DNA from: CAYGWP01 sp964353455
Lineage (GTDB): Bacteria; Planctomycetota; Phycisphaerae; FEN-1346
Direction of reading: 5' to 3'
Assembly (NCBI GenBank): GCA_964353455.1
Contig: CAYGWP010000133.1
Coordinates: 1-19,696, forward strand
DNA length: 19,696 nucleotides
Part shown: in pieces, positions 1-7,370 of the stretch
How positions within the stretch are numbered: the stretch's first letter is position 1
Layout: each line of letters opens with the position of its first letter
Position numbers and translations under genes: made by a program
The notes under the pieces: generated by a model
What the model was told of the DNA's origin: nothing
Seen by the model: the letters and a program-made list of their open reading frames with translations, nothing else
Database searches by the model: none

Positions 1-612
1 CTGGGGGCGGACGAGTATCTGAACCTGGAGTTGACGGCGCCCGCGGGCGACTATCGCGTGCTCGTGTTCATCACGTACAATGCAAACGCCATGTCGCAGG
101 TTCCCCACGTGCCATGGGTCTGCATGACGCAGGCGGGATACCGGCTGAAGGACATGCGCCAGGATGATCTGCCGATTGCGGCCATCCCGGGCAAGGAGAT
201 TCAGGCGAACGTGATGCTGTTCGAGGGAGGCGAGGGCCATCAGGCGGCCCGGGCGTTGATGATCCAGTACTTCAACGTCGGCGGCACGTATGCGTGGAAC
301 CGGCAAGTGGCGCGGTTCCTGGCCACCTCGGGAAGCCTGGGCCAGAAAGGAAGTTTCCTGTCGCAGACGCAGGTGGCCGTGTGGCTGTCGCCCGGAAGCA
401 CGGAGGACCCGAGCGAGAAGACGAGCCGGGCCTACCGCATTGCCACCGAGTTCGTGAATGTCCTGGTGCCGCTGCTGGAGCGGGAGTATTACCCGAACCT
501 GGGCGGCGCCGAGCCTGCTTCGCCCCGAAACAAAACAATAGGGGACGCTCCCCTATTTCCAGGAAATTACCCCGCAAACATTGGTGTTTTTGCCCAATCT
601 TGCCCGAAATAG
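1..612 (+). CDS. EpsI-like (DUF3485) exosortase-associated protein, 5' end missing
   Basis: The reading frame is open from base 1, so the start lies upstream; 203 codons are visible. The segment VPHVPWVCMTQAGYRL, followed by a strand-rich stretch (MLFEG, ALMIQYFNVGG) and a helix ending in LVPLLEREYY, matches my knowledge of the EpsI/DUF3485 domain that accompanies exosortases in exopolysaccharide loci. In EpsI families the P-x-V-C region is conserved. The domain appears to end near residue 170. The last 29 residues (from base 523) are encoded by an inverted-repeat element that also provides the TAG stop, so the original stop has been displaced. The gene is followed 53 bp later by the TPR gene on the same strand and probably belongs to the same operon. 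The EpsI assignment is fairly secure; the specific role (periplasmic or membrane partner of an exosortase, or EPS processing) is inferred from family context. Confidence 0.7.
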   Translation: MGADEYLNLELTAPAGDYRVLVFITYNANAMSQVPHVPWVCMTQAGYRLKDMRQDDLPIAAIPGKEIQANVMLFEGGEGHQAARALMIQYFNVGGTYAWNRQVARFLATSGSLGQKGSFLSQTQVAVWLSPGSTEDPSEKTSRAYRIATEFVNVLVPLLEREYYPNLGGAEPASPRNKTIGDAPLFPGNYPANIGVFAQSCPK

Positions 613-637
613 GGGAGCGTCCCCTATTGTTTCGGGG
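523..637. repeat. Inverted-repeat (REP/MITE-like) element inside the end of the EpsI gene
   Basis: The left arm (523-559) and right arm (606-637) are reverse complements, except that the left arm has five extra bases after CCCCGAAAC. Each arm also contains its own palindrome, AATAGGGGACGCTCCCCTAT plus one base (left 537-557). The arms flank a 46-bp AT-richer spacer. A palindrome-within-inverted-repeat layout is typical of REP/BIME or MITE units mobilised in trans by REP-associated (Y1) transposases; no such transposase lies in this window. The right arm provides the TAG stop (610-612) of the preceding coding region. Confidence 0.85.
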
Positions 638-665
638 TGAAGGCTGAAAGGGAGGTCGAGCGAGC

Positions 666-3600
666 ATGGCCCGACGGCTCAATAAGCGGCTGTTGGTTTA
701 CCTTTTGATCTTTGTCGGCGTGCCGGGGGTGTTCATTGTCGCGCTGGCCAGCAAACTCTTGGAGACCACTGACTGGCGCCGCTCGTTCGAAGAGGCCAAA
801 GGGCTGAACGAAAAGCAGGAATGGCCTGCGGCATGGATCGCAATTCGAAAGGCCATCAAGGACGGCGGGGCGAAGGACCCTGATGTCCAGTTCCTCCTGG
901 CTCAGATCGCGATGCATCAGAATCCCCCCGCCGGCAGCACCGCGATTAATGCAGACCGCGCGGCCCTGGCCGCCAGGCCCGACTTCGTCGAGGCCCAGCG
1001 GCACCTGGCCCTGTTGTACTTTCGCGCGCGGTACTTGAAGGAGGCACAGACCGAGATTGACCGCCTCATACAGATGGACCCAGGTTTCGGGGAGGCTTAC
1101 CTGTGGGCGGCCGGCGTTGAGATGGTTTTGGCCGATGCCGAGCCGATTCAGACCCGCAAGATGCCGCATTTCCAGCAGGCGATTGCGCGGTGCCAGGCCG
1201 GTATCGCCAAGGTGCCCGACATGATGGACCTGTATCGTGTCCTGGCAACTGCTTACGAGCGGGCCGGCGACACCAAGAAGGTTGACGAGGTGCTCGACCT
1301 GGCGGTCGCCAACAACCCCAAGTCGCCCGACGCCTACAACATGAAGGCCGGGCGGCTGCTCCAGATCAACAAGAGCGATGATGCTGTGAAGATTCTTAAG
1401 ACCGGCCTTGAGAAGGCGGGAGAGAACCCGGGGCTCTATATGGCCCTCGGCGAGATTGCCATGCGGCAGAAAAAACTCGACGACTCCCAGCAGTACCTCG
1501 CCAAGGCGCTACAACTGGACCCGAAAAACGAGGGCGGCTACCTTCGGCTCTCGGGCCTTTATCGCGCTGACAACGAACGCGACAAGGCCCTAGCCGCCGT
1601 CCAGCAGGGCCTGACGCAGTTGCCAGACTCGGTGCCACTCAAGGGCGAGGAGGCCGACCTGTACCTGGACCTCGGGAACTTCCCGAAGGCCGAGGGACTC
1701 ATGGTCGAGTTGGCCAAAGCGAAGCCTGACTTGCCGCTCGTCAACTACCTGCGCGGTAAGCGGGCGATGATGGGCGGCCAGACACGCCAGGCCATCGCCT
1801 ATCTGGAGGAGTCCTGCGAGAAGCAGCCCACGCCGCAGGGCAGGCTCCTGCTGGCCAGGGCATACGTGATAGCCGATGAGTTGGGCGCTGCCAAGCGTGT
1901 GCTCGACTCTCTTCTGGGCGAGCAACGCGGCTTAGTGTCGGCTTGGCAGACGGCGGCCGAGGTCAACTTCCGCCTCAGGGAACTGGACGAGGCGTCGCGC
2001 GCGGCCCGCGTCGTCCTGGCCAGTTACCCCGACGATGTCAAGATGCGGATGCTGTTGGCCCAGGCGCTCTTGCTGCGTCAACGGCCGGCCGATGCCCTGA
2101 AGGAGGCCCAGGCCGCCGCCGACCGGACCAAGGGCACTCCCGAGCCGTACCTTTTGATGGCCGACATCTACCAGGAGATGCGCCGCCCGGCCGAGGCCGA
2201 GAGGGCCTTGCTCCAGGCAGTATCGGTTGCCAAGAAGTCCGGCCGCGTTTACCAGCGGTACGTCGCGTTCCTCAAGGACAGCGGGCAGGAGGACAAACTC
2301 AAGGCGTTCCTGGATGAAGCCAAGAAGGTTCTCACGGAGGATGAGTACCTGTTCCTGGGCGGTAGCGCGGCCGAGATGGAAAAGATCCTGAAGCCGAGGG
2401 CCGACAAGGAGGGCGCCAATACGGCGGACCTCCTGAATCTGGCCCGTCTCTACCAGTTGAGCGACCGTTCCGATGACGCCCGCACGTACCTCCGCAAGGT
2501 GCTCGCCAAGGCCGACTCGAAGGGCGCCGACTGGCGCCAGGCATGGCAGCAACTGTTCCTCCTGGAACTCTCGAACGACAAGTACGACAAGGCCGCCGAA
2601 CTGGTCACGCAATTGAAGGCCGTCGATCCGCAGGCCATCGAACTCCTGTTCGCCGACCCCCTGATCTCCCTCAGCCAGGGCAACCTCGACCAGGCCGCAG
2701 AGCAACTGAGGGCCGTCGCCGCGACCCACAAGACCCTCTCGCACGCGCAGTACCTCCTGGGGCAGGTCCTCCTCCGCCAGCGCAAAGGCGACGATGCCCT
2801 GGCCGCCCTGGGGCTGGCGCTGGAACTGAGGCCGCAACTCTTGCCCGCGCGGCTCCTCAGGGCCCGCATCTACATGACGCAGGGGAACTTCCAGGCGGCC
2901 CTCGGCGAGGCCGCCGAGGCCCTCAGGTTCGACCCGCACCTGGTGTCCGCACTGGAACTGAAGGCGGCCGCGCAGGCCGGCATGGGCGCCTGGGCCGAGG
3001 CTGCCGCCGCTCGCGAGGAGATCGCCAGGCTCGTCCCCGATAGTTCCGGCAACCTCATCTCGCTGGCGGCCCTTTACCTCCAGCGGCACCAGCCGGAGAA
3101 GGCCGAAGATGTCTTCCGCCGCGCCTACGCCCTGGTGCCCGACAGCCCGCTGCTGGTGCGCGGCTACGCGGAGTTCTACCTCGAGACCGGCCGCATGAAG
3201 CAGGGCGAGAAGATCGTGGACGATTACGTGGCCCGCCACAAGGACGAGGCGAACGCGTACATCGTGCGGGCCGAATTCGCCGCCCGCGCCGCCGGCCCTG
3301 CCGAGGCCGAGAAGTATTACCGCAAGGCCGCCGAACTTGACCCGAAGAACTCGGCCCCGCTGATGTTCTTGGGCGACCAGTACAGCCGCATCGGCCAGTG
3401 GGCCGCCGCCGCCACCGCCTACGTCCAGGCCATCGAGCGTGCCCCGGCCAACCCGATCATCAAACGCAGGCTTGCCGATGTCTATATGCTCCAGAATAAA
3501 CTGCCCGAGGCGAAGGCCGTGATCGACGAAGTCCTGCGCGCCGATCCGCGCGACGCCGCCGCCCTCGTCGTCGCCGGCCGCATCGCCTCACGCCAGGACC

Positions 3601-4973
3601 GCGCCGACGATGCACGCAAGGACATCGAGAAGGCCTTGGCAATCGACCCGAACTACGGCGAGGCAAAGGTCCGCCTGGCCGACCTCTACGCCGGGCCCGA
3701 TCCGATGAAGGCCCTCGACCTCCTCGCACGCATCGACCCTGCCGACCCGGCCTTCGAAAAGGCGATGCTCCTGAGGGCCGACATCAACACCAGGCGCGTC
3801 CTGCTGACCGACGCGATCCTGGACCTGAGGCGCCTGCTGGACTTCCGGCCAACAAGCGTCCCCGGACGCCTGACCCTGGCGTCCAAGTACATGGCCATAC
3901 GCGAGCCGGCCAAGGCTGCCGAAATCTTCCAGCAACTCTCGCGGGAGCGGATGAACCAGGACCCGCTGCTTCTCGCGCTCCTGGCCGATTCGCTCCTGTT
4001 CCAGGGCAAGTATGATGTGGCCCTGAAGACGTACGAGGAGGCGAGAGCCATCAGGCCCGAATCGTCCGAGGCACTCGTCGGCGAGGCGAAGTGCCTGGTG
4101 GCACTCAAGAGGCCCGGCGAGGCCATCGACCGCATCCACCGCGTCATGAACGTCCTTCCAAACGAGGTCTGGCCGCGCATCGCCCTGGCCGCCGTCCACG
4201 AACGCATGGGCGACCTCCCGAAGGCCGTCGAGACCGTCCAGACGGGCCTCCTGAGACGCGGGGACTGGGAGAGCGGATACGTGCTGCTCGCCGACCTTCT
4301 GGACCTGGTCAAGCAGCCCGACCAGGCCCGCCAGGCCCTCGTCACGGGCCTCGCGAAGTTGCCCAAGAGCATCCTGATCCGCGCGAAACTTGCCACACGC
4401 GAGGTCCAGGCCGGCCGGCCCGATTCCGCCCGACAGATCCTGGAGCCGGTGGCCACGGACTTTGCGGCACAGTACGGCACCAGCCCCGACAAACTCGATA
4501 GACTCCGCCCGTACTTCTTCCCGATACGCATCTATAGCCTGTCTCTTTATAACCTCGGGCAGGTCCAGGAGGCCCTGAACTGGGGCATGAGACTTTACGC
4601 CCTGGATCCGACCGACGTCGCCAACGGCAACAATATGGCCTGGATCCTCGCCACCGCCTACAAGGATTACGGTCGCGCGGGCGACCTGATCGCCCAGTGC
4701 ATGCGCCTCATGCCGAACCATCCTCAGGTTCTCGACACCGCCGGCTGGATCGCCTTCCTGGGCGGCAAGTACGGCGATGCGGCCGACTATTTCCTCGCAA
4801 GCATCAAGTACGGCGACAACCCCGAGGCCCACTACCACATGGGACGCCTCATGGAGGCCCAGGAACGCCTCAAGGAGGCCCGCGAGGAATACGCCAAGGC
4901 CGTTCAGATGGGCATTTCGATCCGCGACCGCGATGATGTGCAGAAGCGACTGGCCCGGTTGCCGGCGCCTTGA
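666..4973 (+). CDS. Giant membrane-anchored TPR-repeat protein of an exopolysaccharide/exosortase locus
   Basis: The protein is 1435 residues. A short basic N-terminus (MARRLNKR) is followed by one hydrophobic segment at about residues 8-30, which I read as a signal anchor, so the rest is probably periplasmic. From about residue 40 to the end it is almost entirely tetratricopeptide repeats, visible as recurrent patterns such as A-x-x-Y-x-x-A-L-x-L-D-P and P-E-A-x-x-x-L. This architecture resembles the large TPR proteins encoded in PEP-CTERM/exosortase EPS clusters (PrsT/PEP_TPR type). The likely role is a scaffold for the polysaccharide synthesis and export machinery; that is inferred. The ATG start at 666 is preceded by GGGAGG at about 650-655. 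The gene lies between the EpsI-like gene and the tyrosine kinase, all on the + strand. No catalytic domain is apparent. Confidence 0.85.
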   Translation: MARRLNKRLLVYLLIFVGVPGVFIVALASKLLETTDWRRSFEEAKGLNEKQEWPAAWIAIRKAIKDGGAKDPDVQFLLAQIAMHQNPPAGSTAINADRAALAARPDFVEAQRHLALLYFRARYLKEAQTEIDRLIQMDPGFGEAYLWAAGVEMVLADAEPIQTRKMPHFQQAIARCQAGIAKVPDMMDLYRVLATAYERAGDTKKVDEVLDLAVANNPKSPDAYNMKAGRLLQINKSDDAVKILKTGLEKAGENPGLYMALGEIAMRQKKLDDSQQYLAKALQLDPKNEGGYLRLSGLYRADNERDKALAAVQQGLTQLPDSVPLKGEEADLYLDLGNFPKAEGLMVELAKAKPDLPLVNYLRGKRAMMGGQTRQAIAYLEESCEKQPTPQGRLLLARAYVIADELGAAKRVLDSLLGEQRGLVSAWQTAAEVNFRLRELDEASRAARVVLASYPDDVKMRMLLAQALLLRQRPADALKEAQAAADRTKGTPEPYLLMADIYQEMRRPAEAERALLQAVSVAKKSGRVYQRYVAFLKDSGQEDKLKAFLDEAKKVLTEDEYLFLGGSAAEMEKILKPRADKEGANTADLLNLARLYQLSDRSDDARTYLRKVLAKADSKGADWRQAWQQLFLLELSNDKYDKAAELVTQLKAVDPQAIELLFADPLISLSQGNLDQAAEQLRAVAATHKTLSHAQYLLGQVLLRQRKGDDALAALGLALELRPQLLPARLLRARIYMTQGNFQAALGEAAEALRFDPHLVSALELKAAAQAGMGAWAEAAAAREEIARLVPDSSGNLISLAALYLQRHQPEKAEDVFRRAYALVPDSPLLVRGYAEFYLETGRMKQGEKIVDDYVARHKDEANAYIVRAEFAARAAGPAEAEKYYRKAAELDPKNSAPLMFLGDQYSRIGQWAAAATAYVQAIERAPANPIIKRRLADVYMLQNKLPEAKAVIDEVLRADPRDAAALVVAGRIASRQDRADDARKDIEKALAIDPNYGEAKVRLADLYAGPDPMKALDLLARIDPADPAFEKAMLLRADINTRRVLLTDAILDLRRLLDFRPTSVPGRLTLASKYMAIREPAKAAEIFQQLSRERMNQDPLLLALLADSLLFQGKYDVALKTYEEARAIRPESSEALVGEAKCLVALKRPGEAIDRIHRVMNVLPNEVWPRIALAAVHERMGDLPKAVETVQTGLLRRGDWESGYVLLADLLDLVKQPDQARQALVTGLAKLPKSILIRAKLATREVQAGRPDSARQILEPVATDFAAQYGTSPDKLDRLRPYFFPIRIYSLSLYNLGQVQEALNWGMRLYALDPTDVANGNNMAWILATAYKDYGRAGDLIAQCMRLMPNHPQVLDTAGWIAFLGGKYGDAADYFLASIKYGDNPEAHYHMGRLMEAQERLKEAREEYAKAVQMGISIRDRDDVQKRLARLPAP

Positions 4974-5023
4974 TCGAGAAGAGGATAGCGCATAAAACTA
5001 TCGGCGCGGGGGTTGTCAGCCGG

Positions 5024-5029
5024 TATAAT
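5024..5029 (+). promoter_or_regulatory. Possible -10 element (TATAAT) before the BY-kinase gene
   Basis: A perfect TATAAT lies in the 84-bp gap between the TPR stop and the kinase ATG, 28 bp before the ATG. No good -35 hexamer is seen 16-18 bp upstream. A TTGTCA at 5013-5018 is only 5 bp away and cannot serve. An internal promoter is therefore possible but not well supported. Confidence 0.3.
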
Positions 5030-5057
5030 CTCCGCGGAAACCCAAAGGACACGAGCA

Positions 5058-7283
5058 ATGTCTCAACAACCCAGCCTTGCGCAGTCGTCCACCTTGGGCA
5101 TGCTTACGCCCGCAGACATCTGGCGCATCATACGCAAGCGGCTCTTCCTGATCATCGCGTGCTTCATCGTGCTCGGATTGGGCGGCACGGGTGCGATCGT
5201 CGCGTGGTGGGAGTGGTGGCCGTCATACACCGCCGAGGCCCAGGTCGTGGTCGAGCCGGGACAGGGACAAATTCCCGGCATGCCGCAGTTCACCGTCCAG
5301 GAGATGCCCTCGAACCTTTATGTGCCATACGTTAAGGCCCAGGAGCAGGCCATCAAGAACGAGAGGGTCTTACAGGGGGCGCTGAAGAAACTCGAGGGTG
5401 AACAAAACACCTACCTCGGCCCGAACGCCACCCATGAACTCTACCTTGACCTCCAGGCCAGTTACATCCCCGATTCGCAGAACATCGTGGTGAGCCTGCG
5501 CGGCCGGAACCGCGAACAGACCCAGGCCATCGTCCGCGAGGTCCTGAACCAGTACATCGAGCAACTCGACACCGACCGGCGCGAAGGCGATCGCAAACGC
5601 CAGCAGGATCTTCGCGCCGAACACGATGACCTCCAAAAGCAACTGCAGGAACTCGGCCGCAAACTCGCCGCTCAGCGCGAAGAGGGCAACGTAATCATCA
5701 CCGACGATCGCAGCAGCGTGCAGTTGGCCGGATTGACGGAGCTCATCAAACAACTGGCCAACACACAGGGACAACTGGCCGAGGCATCCGCCGCCTGGAC
5801 CCAATTCCAGGAAGTCCAGAAGAAGGCCGAGCAGGACAAGGACCCCACCGGGGTCCTCCAGGCGTTTCCCGAGGTGATGGAGGAACTCCGGAAGGACTTG
5901 TCCATCAAAGGCGTGAGCGAGCAACTCGGCCACATCGCCCAGAGCACCCAGAGCCTGAAGCAGCGATTGGGACCGAAGCACGAGGCCGTTGTGCAGGCAG
6001 AGGCTCTCCTCCGGACCGCACAGATCGAACTCCAGGCCAAGCAGGCCGAGGTCCTCGGACTACTCTACCAGCAGGAGGCGGCGGTCCTCAAGAGCAAGTA
6101 TGAACAGGCACGACGCGCACAGGCCGAACTTCTGGACCGCGTCGCGGAGGCCCGCCAGGCCGCCGTCAGTGCCGCCAAACTCTCCGCCGAGTACCGCGCC
6201 CGCGAAGCCCAGTACAATCAGACGCAGAAGCAGCTGAACACCGTCACCGAGGGCCTTGAAAACATGCGAATCCACACCGCTCTCACGCGGCCCAACATCC
6301 ACATCACGAGGCCCGTCATCCCCATCGAACCCTCCGAGCCGCGCCGGCTACTTTACATTTGTGCGGTCCTCATCTTCAGCATCCTCGTCGGTCTGGGCCT
6401 CAGTTTTATGATTGAGCTCATGGACACACGGCTGCGGACGCCCCTGGAGGTCGTCCGCCAGGTCGGAGTCCCCCTGCTGGGGAGCATCCCCGACCTTTCG
6501 GAAGACGAGCGCCTGGCGCTGGACACCAACCTCGCGATGGTCACGCAGACGGTGCCGCAGTCGCTCATGGCCGAGGCCTTCCGCCAGATGCGCACAAACC
6601 TCCTTTTCGCCTCCGACAAGCCCATTCGCACCATTCTGGTGACCAGCCCGAATCCGCGCGACGGCAAATCCACCGTGGCAGCGAATCTGGCGATCACGAT
6701 GGCGCGCGGCGGGACCCGCGTCCTCTTGATCGAGGCCAACTTCCGGCGGCCCTACCTGGCGCGGGCCTTCGACATCCCCGACGGCGTCGGCCTCTCGAAC
6801 GTCCTCGTGGGCCTGAGCGAAGTCTCGGATGCCATTCAGGCCACACGCATCGAGAACCTCGACATGCTTGTCTGCGGCGCTCTGCCGCCCAGCCCCGCCG
6901 AACTCCTCGGCTCCACCACCATGAGGCACCTCATCCGCCAGGTCTCCGAGAAATACGACACCGTCATCATCGACGGCGCGCCGATGCTCGTCGTCGCCGA
7001 CAACTACCTCCTGGCAGAGGCTGTGGACGGCGTCGTCATGGTGTACCGCGCCGGCGAAAACACACGCGGTCTCGCTCACCGTGCCGCAAGGCAGGTGCTT
7101 TCCCTCAGGGCTCGCCTCCTGGGCGCCGTCCTGAACTGCGTCCGCGCCACCAAGGGCGGCTACTTCCGCGAGGCGTACCAGGCGTACTACGATTACTCCG
7201 GCTCTGCGCGCCTCACGGACCTGGCGCCCGCCCGCAAGGTCGCTCGCCCCGCCGGCGCCGACTCCAAGCAGCCCCAGCCGTAA
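5058..7283 (+). CDS. Polysaccharide chain-length regulator with BY-type tyrosine autokinase domain (Wzz/Wzc-like)
   Basis: The ATG at 5058 is chosen because AAAGGA lies 8 bp upstream; an in-frame TTG at 5013 has no such site. The protein is 741 residues. It has an N-terminal Wzz-type domain with a first membrane segment at about 30-55, a long Q/E/A-rich coiled-coil region at about 170-410, then a proline-containing stretch before a second membrane segment (LLYICAVLIFSILVGLGLSF). The C-terminal cytoplasmic P-loop kinase shows Walker A (PRDGKST, about 533-539), Walker A' (LLIEANFRRP, about 556-565), Walker B (IIDGAPM, D639) and a tyrosine cluster (Y702, Y707, Y710, Y711, Y713). Such proteins control polymerisation and export of surface polysaccharides through autophosphorylation of the tail. 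The usual Walker A' aspartates (D-x-D) are replaced by E559 and N561. Family assignment is secure; kinase activity is not. Confidence 0.93.
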   Translation: MSQQPSLAQSSTLGMLTPADIWRIIRKRLFLIIACFIVLGLGGTGAIVAWWEWWPSYTAEAQVVVEPGQGQIPGMPQFTVQEMPSNLYVPYVKAQEQAIKNERVLQGALKKLEGEQNTYLGPNATHELYLDLQASYIPDSQNIVVSLRGRNREQTQAIVREVLNQYIEQLDTDRREGDRKRQQDLRAEHDDLQKQLQELGRKLAAQREEGNVIITDDRSSVQLAGLTELIKQLANTQGQLAEASAAWTQFQEVQKKAEQDKDPTGVLQAFPEVMEELRKDLSIKGVSEQLGHIAQSTQSLKQRLGPKHEAVVQAEALLRTAQIELQAKQAEVLGLLYQQEAAVLKSKYEQARRAQAELLDRVAEARQAAVSAAKLSAEYRAREAQYNQTQKQLNTVTEGLENMRIHTALTRPNIHITRPVIPIEPSEPRRLLYICAVLIFSILVGLGLSFMIELMDTRLRTPLEVVRQVGVPLLGSIPDLSEDERLALDTNLAMVTQTVPQSLMAEAFRQMRTNLLFASDKPIRTILVTSPNPRDGKSTVAANLAITMARGGTRVLLIEANFRRPYLARAFDIPDGVGLSNVLVGLSEVSDAIQATRIENLDMLVCGALPPSPAELLGSTTMRHLIRQVSEKYDTVIIDGAPMLVVADNYLLAEAVDGVVMVYRAGENTRGLAHRAARQVLSLRARLLGAVLNCVRATKGGYFREAYQAYYDYSGSARLTDLAPARKVARPAGADSKQPQP

Positions 7284-7307
7284 CAGGTCGCACGAAGGGA
7301 AGGTTTC

Positions 7308-7329
7308 GCGCGGCCCGTACGGGCCGCGC
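7308..7329. repeat. Perfect 22-bp palindrome after the kinase gene, possible terminator
   Basis: The sequence GCGCGGCCCGTACGGGCCGC plus GC is a perfect palindrome starting 25 bp after the kinase stop. It could form a strong hairpin in the transcript, but no T-run follows, so intrinsic termination is uncertain. Its core GGCCCGTACGGGC recurs in the hairpin at 9921-9954. Confidence 0.6.
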
Positions 7330-7370
7330 TGGTATTGCGTCATGCTCTTTTCCCGCTCGGGCGGATTGAC

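Noticed and set aside
1932..3239. Long open frame (435 codons) on the - strand opposite the TPR gene
   Set aside because: It is antisense to a clear TPR protein, has a composition typical of GC-rich shadow frames, and shows no family motif. The same applies to the - strand frames at 3588-4838 and 6348-7586.
5013..5029. TTGTCA plus TATAAT as a complete promoter
   Set aside because: The hexamers are only 5 bp apart, far less than the 16-18 bp needed.
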